A stretch of DNA of 5,299 nucleotides from the NCBI GenBank assembly GCA_023249835.1, contig JAHFBY010000167.1, positions 1-5,299 of the forward strand, written 5' to 3'. This DNA is from Elusimicrobiota bacterium. Its GTDB lineage: Bacteria; Elusimicrobiota; Elusimicrobia; 2-02-FULL-39-32. Positions 1-5,299 of this stretch are shown piece after piece. The translations under genes were made by a program, and so were the position numbers. Every line of letters begins with the position of its first letter. Position 1 is the first letter of the stretch. The notes beneath the pieces were generated by a model. It worked only from the letters and a program-made list of their open reading frames with translations. It made no database searches and was not told the origin of the DNA.

Positions 1-618
1 GCTAACGCGCCCAGATTCGTTTATATGCAAAACCACTGAAACTTGACCTTCCACTCCCATGGACTTTTCTAGGTAGGGATAATTCTCCCGCAACAGCTCA
101 AGAACCTCGGCTTCGTTTAAAAGTTGCGGCAAACGGTCCAGCGGTAACCCGCCTCCTTGTCCATCACCGCCGCCCCAACCTTCACCGGTCCCGGGAAACC
201 CCTCCGCGGCTCCAGTAGCATCAGAACCGGAATGGGGACCCTCCGGTGAAGCCAGAGCAGTTGGTTTTTCCAACTCTTTTGTTTTTTCGCTGGGAAGGAC
301 CCAGTCTTTCAATTTATTTTTATTTTCCTGAGGATCAGGGGGCGTAACATACTGTTTGGGCGGAGGTTTTTTTAAATCTTCCGGCGTTCGCGCTTTAACC
401 TTAGTGCCACCGCCCGGCTTAAGCAGAGGGTTTCCTCCAATGCGGAAGGGTTTAGTTAAATCGATCTCCATGCTTGGAACCTTATTTTCAAAATGCCATC
501 CATGAATAACATAAAAACCACTAAATATGAGGACATGAACAAGTAGAGATAAAAATAGTGATTTTTTGAAGAGCCTCTCTTCATTAGGGTGAAACGGCTG
601 AACACCTTTTACGATCAA
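1..618 (-). CDS. TonB-like energy transducer, C-terminus cut by the window edge
   Basis: TonB-family proteins carry energy from the ExbB/ExbD motor in the inner membrane to outer-membrane partners. I translated 206 codons in one open frame up to the left edge. Residues 1-20 are a short polar cytoplasmic tail, and about 20-38 form a single hydrophobic anchor (SLFLSLLVHVLIFSGFYVI). Residues 65-120 are a charged, proline-containing spacer (KKPPPKQ, TPPDPQ) and 143-157 a glycine-rich stretch (GTGEGWGGGDGQGGG). From about 168 a TonB C-terminal-type domain begins, with YPYLEKSMGVEGQVSVVLHI followed by NESGRVS; this matches the family pattern YP..A...G.EG.V.V...I...G.V. Roughly the last 50 residues are missing. 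The start is TTG at 618, chosen because AGGAA lies 8 bases upstream (627-631), the anchor follows at the expected distance, and the first in-frame ATG lies after the anchor. It begins 11 bases after the exbD stop. TolA-like or gliding-motor transducers are alternatives, but the C-terminal motif favours TonB. Confidence 0.88.
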   Translation of the reverse strand, partial: MIVKGVQPFHPNEERLFKKSLFLSLLVHVLIFSGFYVIHGWHFENKVPSMEIDLTKPFRIGGNPLLKPGGGTKVKARTPEDLKKPPPKQYVTPPDPQENKNKLKDWVLPSEKTKELEKPTALASPEGPHSGSDATGAAEGFPGTGEGWGGGDGQGGGLPLDRLPQLLNEAEVLELLRENYPYLEKSMGVEGQVSVVLHINESGRVS

Positions 619-626
619 ACTAAATA

Positions 627-631
627 TTCCT
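627..631 (-). promoter_or_regulatory. Ribosome binding site fixing the TTG start of the TonB-like gene
   Basis: On the minus strand AGGAA overlaps the exbD stop codon TAG and ends 8 bases before the TTG at 618. The overlap suggests that ribosomes finishing exbD restart on the TonB-like gene. This site is the main reason for preferring the TTG start. The ATG that falls within codons 12-13 is out of frame. Confidence 0.6.
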
Positions 632-1043
632 ATTCTGCAATTTTTTTTGACCGCAGTTCCAACGCAAGCCTTTTAATTCCAGAGCCGCGAATGGCATCCA
701 ACACTTCAACCACCTCACCATAAGGAATGGTTTTATCCGCCTGCAACACGACATGAACCATTGGATCGGCTTTAACCATAACTGCCAATTGATAGGCCAT
801 AGAACCTAGAGTCGTTTTTTCCTGCTCCATTAAAATTTCCCGATTTTCATTGTATAGAATGTTTATTGCAGCCGTTGCTTTGGGTTCGGTATGAGAGGCG
901 CTCGGGACATTGATATTCATACTACGCCGATTTATCAGAGGCGCAGTGGCCATGAAAATGATTAATAGCACTAATATAACATCAACAAACGGGGTGATGT
1001 TGAGTTCCGTAATGGATTCGCGTTTTCCATTGGAAAGCTTCAT
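630..1043 (-). CDS. exbD: ExbD/TolR-family proton-motor subunit
   Basis: This 137-residue protein has the usual length and layout of ExbD/TolR. It has a short cytoplasmic N-terminus with the family signature ELNITPFVDVILVLLIIFM at residues 13-31. A single membrane segment runs from about 17 to 38 and contains Asp21, at the position of the essential proton-carrying aspartate of ExbD/TolR. A periplasmic domain follows from about 45 to 135, with the typical segments MVHVVLQADKTIPYGEVVEVLDAIRGSGI and LALELRSKK near the end. In the family, ExbD dimerises inside the ExbB pentamer and couples proton flow to the transducer. The ATG follows the exbB stop codon with no gap, and AAGG sits 7 bases upstream. 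The gene symbol is used in the family sense: the adjacent TonB-like gene and the absence of tolB or pal genes favour ExbD over TolR. The 3' end contains a run of eight A on the coding strand (641-648). Confidence 0.95.
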   Translation of the reverse strand: MKLSNGKRESITELNITPFVDVILVLLIIFMATAPLINRRSMNINVPSASHTEPKATAAINILYNENREILMEQEKTTLGSMAYQLAVMVKADPMVHVVLQADKTIPYGEVVEVLDAIRGSGIKRLALELRSKKIAE

Positions 1044-1673
1044 TTACTTGCCTTTATTTGATTTTTGTTCAGCCAAAAGGTGGTGGACCATTGAATCGGT
1101 CTCTAACAATATATCATCAATCTTTTTATTTAATACGTTATACGCTATAACACAAGGCAAAGCCACCAAAAGACCCACCGCTGTGGCCAAAAGAGCTTCA
1201 GACAATCCCTGCATAACAATTTCCGGACCAGCTTGAGCGCTTTGCGCTAAATCATGGAATGCCTTAATAACGCCCAGCACCGTGCCAAACAATCCAATAT
1301 ACACAGCATTGTTTCCCAAGGTGCCAATAATAATCATGCGGGTCTCTAAACGTTGCCGTTCGCGCAGCGTAATAGCCAAAACCTTCTCTTCAATGGATTC
1401 CACCTCGGCTCCAATTTTTTCAAATGCGCCCGAAATCACCACTCCGGCTAAAGAGACAGATTGGATTAGCGCTTCGGGAAGTTTAGCGTAATCCCCCTCA
1501 CCTTTATATTTTAAAAAAAGCTCTTGTATGCGACGCAAGTCTTTTCTTTCTTTGGCTAAAACCATTCCGCGTTCAATCATAACGGCCATGGCCATCACCG
1601 AACAAAGAGCTAAGATATAAATAACCCATTCCCCTCCCGTTAATGCCAGCGCGCTTAAGACCCTAATAATCAT
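1044..1673 (-). CDS. exbB: ExbB/TolQ-family proton-channel subunit
   Basis: This 209-residue inner-membrane protein belongs to the MotA/TolQ/ExbB proton channel family. Three membrane segments are visible: about 14-34, 113-137 and 159-181. A long charged cytoplasmic loop lies between the first two (residues 35-110, with many Glu, Lys and Arg), as the family expects. Signature stretches are GLFGTVLGVIKAF (127-139) and EALLATAVGLLVALPCVIAYN (159-179). Thr131 and Thr164 occupy the positions of the polar channel threonines of ExbB/TolQ, and Glu159 opens the third segment. In the family, a pentamer of this protein surrounds the ExbD dimer. The ATG at 1673 lies 5 bases after the stop of the HEAT-repeat gene. 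The best Shine-Dalgarno-like sequence (GGAG, 1687-1690) is 13 bases upstream, rather far, so translation probably depends on coupling to the gene before. The stop codon abuts the exbD ATG. TolQ is an alternative, but context favours ExbB. Confidence 0.95.
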   Translation of the reverse strand: MIIRVLSALALTGGEWVIYILALCSVMAMAVMIERGMVLAKERKDLRRIQELFLKYKGEGDYAKLPEALIQSVSLAGVVISGAFEKIGAEVESIEEKVLAITLRERQRLETRMIIIGTLGNNAVYIGLFGTVLGVIKAFHDLAQSAQAGPEIVMQGLSEALLATAVGLLVALPCVIAYNVLNKKIDDILLETDSMVHHLLAEQKSNKGK

Positions 1674-1678
1674 TTTGT

Positions 1679-3394
1679 CTATTCATCTCCATTTTTTTTC
1701 GCAAAAAGCCTAAGCAGCGCGGACAACATTTCTGCCTGAACGATTGGCTTTTGCTCCGATCCCAAATACCCCAACAATCGATTATAGTCATCCGCATCGC
1801 CCAGTTCTCCTAAATAGCGCATGGCCATCGCTCGAATCACCCAGTCCTCATCATTTAAAGAACGCAAAATTAAATCCTTTCCCAACGTTTGACCTTTGCG
1901 CCATGCGGCTTGCGCGGCATAAAGCCGTAATACCGCAGATCGATCCAATTTAGAAGAGGTAAGCAACATGGATACGGCGTCGGGATATCCCCAAATTTGT
2001 AATGCCTCCATTGCCGGGAAACGCTCATACTCATTTTCTTTTTGCAGCGCGTTTTGAAATAGCCCTAATTGGCTACGGTCGCGATTATACGCCAAGGCAA
2101 TCAACGCATAAGAACGAACATCGGTTTTCTTGCCCTCCCGCGCCAAACGAGCCAACTCTTCTTGGATTTGGAAATCGCTGGTACCCGCCAAGCCTTCAGT
2201 TAACAAATAGCCCAAATTTGTATATCGGGTTTTCAATCGAATTCCACTGGGGGTCAACAACTCGTCCATATCTCGATAAGCAGAAGACTCTGTGGACAAA
2301 TCTTGATGGATTTGAAAATCTTCTTTTTCCCGTAACTGTTTCATCAATTGAAAATTAATTCGCGGGTCAACCAACACCCCTTTTGGTATTTTTAGCCTGG
2401 GCGCTGTAACCACCAAGGGCTCCAACTCAAATAAAATGTTTTGTTTTTTTTCAACGACTTTTTTAGACTGGGCGCCTTCTTTTAATTCCTTTTCCTTTCT
2501 TTCCCGTTCCTTTAGGTCCCGCCAATATTTTTGTGGGAACAGCCTTAATGCGCCAATACATATTTCTGAAATAATCCAATCGTTAGTGCTCTCCAAACTT
2601 AACCGGTTTAAGAGCAAGTCATAGTCTGAATAATCCCCCATTTCACCCAATGCCTTAGCAGCCAAGGCGCGAATGAGCCAATCACTGTCATTTAAATAGT
2701 TCCGCAAGTAGCCTAAAGCTTGGGGGTCCTTCATCCTGGCTAAGGCTGTGGCCGCAATAATGCGAATTAAGGGGGAGTCATCTTTCTTATAACTTTGTTG
2801 TAGAAGTGGGATAGCTTCGGGGTATCCCCAATTGACCAGGGCTTCTAGGGTAGAGTATCTAATCCCAATATTATGCGACCATAAGGCTTCTTTAAAATAA
2901 ATTAAATCAACGGGATCGCGCAAAGAAGAGAGTGAGAAAATTGCAATGGAACGCACTTTAGGAGCATGGTCCCATCTAGCCACCGTAGTTAACCGTTGTT
3001 TTAAGTTTTGTTCGCTAATAACCCGGACCTGGCGAATAGGCTCCCAACCTAATGCTTCAGACAAAGCTATTCCAACACTTTCATAACGGGTTTTTAATTC
3101 GAATCCTTCGGGCGTCAAAAAAGAATTTATGGTATTGAGCGAAGGAGATTCCTCCATCTTTTTAGCTTTGCCTAAAACTTGTTCATCTAATAAGGAAGTT
3201 AGTTTTTGTATAATCTGCGGGTCAACGCTGACAAAGAGAGTGCTGGTGCTTTTTTGTGGCGGAGGCGGATTATAGATTGAAATTTTAGGTATCCAACTAG
3301 GTTTCTCTTCAGCTAAAAGGGGATGGTTATAGCAAAAGTAATTTGCAACAACCATCCCCAATAACCAAGAATATTTAAATAAATAACCCTTCAT
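1679..3394 (-). CDS. Exported two-module HEAT-repeat protein with a TonB-box-like linker
   Basis: I do not recognise a named family for this 571-residue protein. Residues 1-28 look like a signal peptide: Lys2 and Lys7, a hydrophobic core WLLGMVVANYF, and possible cleavage after Ala28 (LLA/EEK). A proline-rich stretch (NPPPPQ, 42-47) follows. The body is two homologous halves, residues 57-286 and 342-564. Each starts with VDP, has a conserved LTP.G..LKTRY...G segment, then alpha-helical HEAT-type repeats including WGYP.A and LND.DW.IRA.A...LGE.GD, and ends near LRLF. The halves are joined by a charged, probably coiled-coil helix (291-318, rich in Lys and Glu) and then a segment, ELEPLVVTAPRLKIPKG, that resembles a receptor TonB box. 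HEAT repeats usually bind other proteins, so a scaffold or adaptor role in the periplasm or at the outer membrane is a reasonable inference. No catalytic motif is visible. The gene lies 32 bases after the isomerase and 5 bases before exbB. It has no good ribosome binding site before the ATG. Confidence 0.85.
   Translation of the reverse strand: MKGYLFKYSWLLGMVVANYFCYNHPLLAEEKPSWIPKISIYNPPPPQKSTSTLFVSVDPQIIQKLTSLLDEQVLGKAKKMEESPSLNTINSFLTPEGFELKTRYESVGIALSEALGWEPIRQVRVISEQNLKQRLTTVARWDHAPKVRSIAIFSLSSLRDPVDLIYFKEALWSHNIGIRYSTLEALVNWGYPEAIPLLQQSYKKDDSPLIRIIAATALARMKDPQALGYLRNYLNDSDWLIRALAAKALGEMGDYSDYDLLLNRLSLESTNDWIISEICIGALRLFPQKYWRDLKERERKEKELKEGAQSKKVVEKKQNILFELEPLVVTAPRLKIPKGVLVDPRINFQLMKQLREKEDFQIHQDLSTESSAYRDMDELLTPSGIRLKTRYTNLGYLLTEGLAGTSDFQIQEELARLAREGKKTDVRSYALIALAYNRDRSQLGLFQNALQKENEYERFPAMEALQIWGYPDAVSMLLTSSKLDRSAVLRLYAAQAAWRKGQTLGKDLILRSLNDEDWVIRAMAMRYLGELGDADDYNRLLGYLGSEQKPIVQAEMLSALLRLFAKKNGDE
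1703..2371 (-). repeat. HEAT-repeat protein, module B (residues 342-564)
   Basis: Second copy of the internal duplication. Landmarks: VDP (342-344), LTPSGIRLKTRYTNLG (380-395), EALQIWGYPDAVSMLL (463-478), LNDEDWVIRAMAMRYLGELG (513-532), SALLRLF (558-564). The copy is about seven residues shorter than module A. The DNA has diverged well beyond direct-repeat level, so this is an old duplication kept by selection rather than a recent one. Confidence 0.85.
2381..2431 (-). other. TonB-box-like segment in the HEAT protein linker
   Basis: Residues 322-338 read FELEPLVVTAPRLKIPK. TonB-dependent receptors commonly carry a segment of the type DTLVVTA or EVVVTA.R near the mature N-terminus, where it pairs with the C-terminal domain of TonB. 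Here the segment is internal, between a charged helix and module B, in a protein with no visible beta-barrel. The resemblance is seen directly; TonB binding is inference, supported only by the TonB-like gene in the same gene cluster. Confidence 0.45.
2537..3226 (-). repeat. HEAT-repeat protein, module A (residues 57-286)
   Basis: First copy of an internal protein-level duplication. Landmarks in order: VDP (57-59), LTPEGFELKTRYESVG (93-108), EALVNWGYPEAIPLL (184-198), LNDSDWLIRALAAKALGEMG (234-253), GALRLF (281-286). All have counterparts in the same order and at similar spacing in module B. Identity in the two best blocks, counted by eye, is 13 of 23 (93-115 against 380-402) and 19 of 32 (234-265 against 513-544). 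Confidence 0.85.
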
Positions 3395-3426
3395 CTAACG
3401 ATATACAACTTACCTTACTTCTTATC

Positions 3427-4086
3427 TTATTTTACTCTTTCAATAATCACCTTATTCATCACTACTGGAGTTTGAGGTTTATCGTTGGGCCCCTTTGCAA
3501 CATTGCCAATGGCAACTACAAGGTCTTGCCCCTCAACCACTTCCCCAAATATAGTGTGATGCCCACTCAACCAAGGTGTGGCTATATGGGTAATAAAAAA
3601 CTGCGACCCATTAGTTCTAGGCCCTGCATTAGCCATGGCCAATAACCCTGGACGATCAAACTTTAATGAGGGAACAATTTCATCTTCAAACTGATAGCCC
3701 GGACCGCTGGTCCCGGCGCCTAAAGGACATCCCCCCTGAATCATAAAATTAGGAATAACTCGATGAAAGATCAAACCATCATAGAATTTAGACTTGGTCT
3801 TTTCACCTGTTTTAGGATTAGTCCATTCTTTAGTGCCTTCTGCCAAACCAATAAAATTCTCAACTGTAATGGGTGTTTCTTTTTCAAACAACTTACAAAC
3901 AATCTTTCCCATTGTTGTATCAAAAATAACGTAAGTTCCAACTGCTCTCTTATTTTTCATATTATCCGATTCCATGCTCCCTTTTTGAGATTTCGACGTA
4001 TCTTTTTTGTCCTTTGCATAAACGTTCGTAATGGCAAAAGAAATTCCCAACACGAAACAAACAGTTAATCCGGCAACTCTTTGCAT
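3427..4086 (-). CDS. Exported cyclophilin-type peptidyl-prolyl cis-trans isomerase
   Basis: Cyclophilins speed the cis-trans isomerisation of X-Pro bonds during protein folding. The 219-residue protein starts with a signal peptide (1-24, hydrophobic core LTVCFVLGISFAI, cleavage likely after VYA). A charged linker (25-48) leads into a complete cyclophilin domain (about 50-219). The active-site stretch FHRVIPNFMIQGG (107-119) supplies Arg109, Phe114, Met115 and Gln117, matching Arg55, Phe60, Met61 and Gln63 of human cyclophilin A. MANAGPRTNGSQFFI (151-165) and WLSGHHTIFGEV (172-183, with Trp172 and His177) complete the site, so it should be active. A loop with TNPKTGEKTK (89-98) is typical of bacterial members. 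The ATG at 4086 is preceded by AAGGAG at 6 bases, which rules against starting at Met38 or Met43. Product location is probably the periplasm, or possibly outside the cell. It lies between tldD (58 bases) and the HEAT gene (32 bases). Confidence 0.95.
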   Translation of the reverse strand: MQRVAGLTVCFVLGISFAITNVYAKDKKDTSKSQKGSMESDNMKNKRAVGTYVIFDTTMGKIVCKLFEKETPITVENFIGLAEGTKEWTNPKTGEKTKSKFYDGLIFHRVIPNFMIQGGCPLGAGTSGPGYQFEDEIVPSLKFDRPGLLAMANAGPRTNGSQFFITHIATPWLSGHHTIFGEVVEGQDLVVAIGNVAKGPNDKPQTPVVMNKVIIERVK

Positions 4087-4144
4087 ATCAATCTCCTTTA
4101 TACCCGGCTCTTACTCGAAAACAACCGTGCTGAAATAATACAAA
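4087..4144 (-). promoter_or_regulatory. Gap between tldD and the isomerase gene: candidate promoter and strong RBS
   Basis: This is the longest non-coding gap in the window. On the minus strand a weak sigma70-like pair can be read: TTGGTG (4159-4164, still inside tldD), 18 bases, TATTAT (4135-4140). It would give a leader of about 40 bases before the isomerase ATG. The match at -35 is poor, so this is tentative. The strong ribosome binding site AAGGAG at 4093-4098 is clear. No terminator separates tldD from the genes after it, so read-through from tldD remains possible. Confidence 0.25.
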
Positions 4145-4150
4145 TTATTT
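4133..4150. repeat. Short AT-only inverted repeat at the tldD stop codon
   Basis: Seven-base arms AAATAAT and ATTATTT flank a four-base loop and overlap the tldD TAA stop. The stem contains only A-T pairs and has no following T run, so it is unlikely to terminate transcription. It may be chance in AT-rich DNA. Confidence 0.3.
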
Positions 4151-5299
4151 GTCCGTACCACCAATAATAAGCTTAGGAATTTTAATGGTTGGCTGGCCAT
4201 CCGAAACCGGGACCCCTTGACCGTCCTTTCCACAAGTGCCCACTCCCCACCCCATATCCGAGCCAACCCCATCTATGGAACGCAAGACTTCTGGACCGTT
4301 TCCTAGAAGCGACGCGCCCCGAACCATCTGAGAAGGAACCCCATCTTTAATTAAAAAACCTTCCTCCACTTCAAACACGAAGTCGCCCGTAACCGGATTA
4401 ACCTGACCTCCTCCCATTCTGCGAACCAATAATCCATTTTGCACCGAATTTACAATGGCCTTGGGATTATCTTTTCCCGGAGCAATAAAGGTGTTCGACA
4501 TCCTCGGGATAGGTTTATGCTTATAGGACTCTCTTCGTCCATGACCATTGGAAACGCGTTTATCGCGATTAGCCGTAATGCGGTCATATAGGAAAGTTTG
4601 CAAAATTCCATTTTTCACTAAAATCGTTGATTCTGACTTAATTCCTTCATCATCATAATGGTAAGAGCCGCGCCGTCCGGACAAAGTCGGATCGTCATAA
4701 ACAGTAATGTTTTCGTTGGCCACCTGAGAACCAATCTTCCCAACATATACAGGAGAAATTCCCTTTTGTATGCCGTCAGCTTCTAAAGAATGACCAATAG
4801 CTTCATGGATCATAGTGCCTCCGGCAACCGATTCCAAAACAACAGGCATTTCCCCAACCGGAGCAGGGGGACTGTTTAGTTTTGCTATCGCTCTCTTGGC
4901 AGCGCATTCGGCAATTGCCTGGGGAGGATATTCATCCATTAGCTCTAAACCTTTCAGCGCGCCGCTCACTTCCATTGCGCTTTGTAAAACCCCGTCTTTT
5001 TCCGCAACTACGGAAACAGAAAAAACAATGTATATTCTTTCCTCTACAAAATTTGAAAAAGTTCCATTTTCGCAAGAAAGACAAAAAACCTTCTTATGTC
5101 GCTCTCCAAAAGTCACCGTCACTTGCCTAATCCATTGCGAATCGGCCACAGACTTGGCGGCGTCATTAGCCGCTTGCATCCATTTTATTTTTGCATCCAA
5201 TGAAATGGAGTGGGGAGCGCTCCGAACCTGATGAGCGTAAACCTCTTGGGATATACGAGGGTCAATCTCACTGGATTTACGTAAACCCTCGCTTAAGCC
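4145..5299 (-). CDS. tldD: TldD-type metalloprotease, N-terminus cut by the window edge
   Basis: TldD pairs with TldE (PmbA) to form a cytoplasmic zinc protease that degrades unfolded or extended peptides; in E. coli the pair matures microcin B17 and acts on CcdA. The visible part is 384 residues, about four fifths of a normal family member of roughly 450-480. The zinc motif HEAIGHSLEAD is present (its histidines encoded at 4805-4807 and 4790-4792), identifying TldD rather than TldE, which lacks it. The conserved C-terminal block with TCGKDGQGVPVSDGQPTIKI supplies the third, cysteine ligand. Other family stretches are PVVLESVAGGTMIHEAIGHS, YDDEG and GNGPEVL. A TTG at 5200 could be called as a start, but the frame stays open to the right edge and the upstream codons read as normal TldD sequence (GLSEGLRKSSEIDPRI and on), so the real start lies outside. 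No tldE follows; the next gene is the isomerase. Confidence 0.95.
   Translation of the reverse strand, partial: GLSEGLRKSSEIDPRISQEVYAHQVRSAPHSISLDAKIKWMQAANDAAKSVADSQWIRQVTVTFGERHKKVFCLSCENGTFSNFVEERIYIVFSVSVVAEKDGVLQSAMEVSGALKGLELMDEYPPQAIAECAAKRAIAKLNSPPAPVGEMPVVLESVAGGTMIHEAIGHSLEADGIQKGISPVYVGKIGSQVANENITVYDDPTLSGRRGSYHYDDEGIKSESTILVKNGILQTFLYDRITANRDKRVSNGHGRRESYKHKPIPRMSNTFIAPGKDNPKAIVNSVQNGLLVRRMGGGQVNPVTGDFVFEVEEGFLIKDGVPSQMVRGASLLGNGPEVLRSIDGVGSDMGWGVGTCGKDGQGVPVSDGQPTIKIPKLIIGGTDK

Noticed and set aside
1..1673. Reading the motor genes as tolQ-tolR-tolA of a Tol-Pal system
   Set aside because: The last gene shows a TonB-type C-terminal motif (YP...GVEGQVSV), lacks the long Lys/Ala-rich helix of TolA, and no tolB or pal is present in the window.
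3329..3334. Cys21 of the HEAT protein as a lipoprotein attachment site
   Set aside because: The residues before it (NYFC) do not fit the lipobox pattern with small residues at -1 and -2, and an ordinary cleavage site after Ala28 fits better.
4097..4124. Promoter-like pair TTGTTT, 16 bases, TATAAA on the minus strand ahead of the isomerase gene
   Set aside because: Transcription would begin about 4 bases before the ATG, leaving out the strong AAGGAG binding site, so the site and the promoter cannot both be used.
4133..4150. AT-only inverted repeat as a terminator after tldD
   Set aside because: The stem has no G-C pairs and no T run follows it, so it does not look like an intrinsic terminator.
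4145..5200. TTG at 5200 as the true tldD start
   Set aside because: The frame is open to the window edge. TldD proteins are about 450-480 residues, so a 351-residue product would lack the N-terminal domain.
910..5231. Plus-strand open frames of 62-138 codons, such as 910-1236, 2002-2358, 3763-4068 and 4815-5231
   Set aside because: Each lies antisense to a gene with clear family motifs or internal homology. Their translations show no recognisable domain, and none has supporting context.

Overview
The window is a fully coding, moderately AT-rich stretch from a diderm (outer-membrane-bearing) bacterium. All six genes I can support lie on the minus strand. The diderm assignment rests on a complete ExbB/ExbD/TonB-type motor and two proteins with export signals. 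I cannot place the organism in a phylum from this sequence alone; the composition and gene neighbourhood fit one of the less-studied diderm lineages, but that is a guess.

Layout in transcription order (right to left): (1) a 5'-truncated TldD-type metalloprotease gene running off the right edge (4145-5299); (2) an exported cyclophilin-type peptidyl-prolyl isomerase (3427-4086); (3) a large exported HEAT-repeat protein built from two homologous halves (1679-3394); (4) an ExbB/TolQ-family proton-channel subunit (1044-1673); (5) an ExbD/TolR-family subunit (630-1043); (6) a TonB-like energy transducer read from a TTG start and cut off by the left edge inside its C-terminal domain (1-618). The last four genes are packed with gaps of 5, 0 and 11 bases and are almost certainly one translationally coupled unit. 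The isomerase is 32 bases upstream of them and is probably cotranscribed. The 58-base gap after tldD is the largest in the window and the likeliest place for a promoter.

Inferred function: ExbB and ExbD would form the inner-membrane motor that uses the proton gradient, and the TonB-like protein would carry the force across the periplasm. No outer-membrane receptor gene is visible. In its place, directly ahead of the motor genes, sits the two-module HEAT protein. The linker between its halves carries a segment (around residues 322-338, core PLVVTAPR) that closely resembles the TonB box at the N-terminus of TonB-dependent receptors. The most interesting hypothesis here is therefore a Ton-like system with a dedicated HEAT-repeat partner, possibly with the exported isomerase as an accessory folding factor. 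The sequence suggests this but does not prove it.
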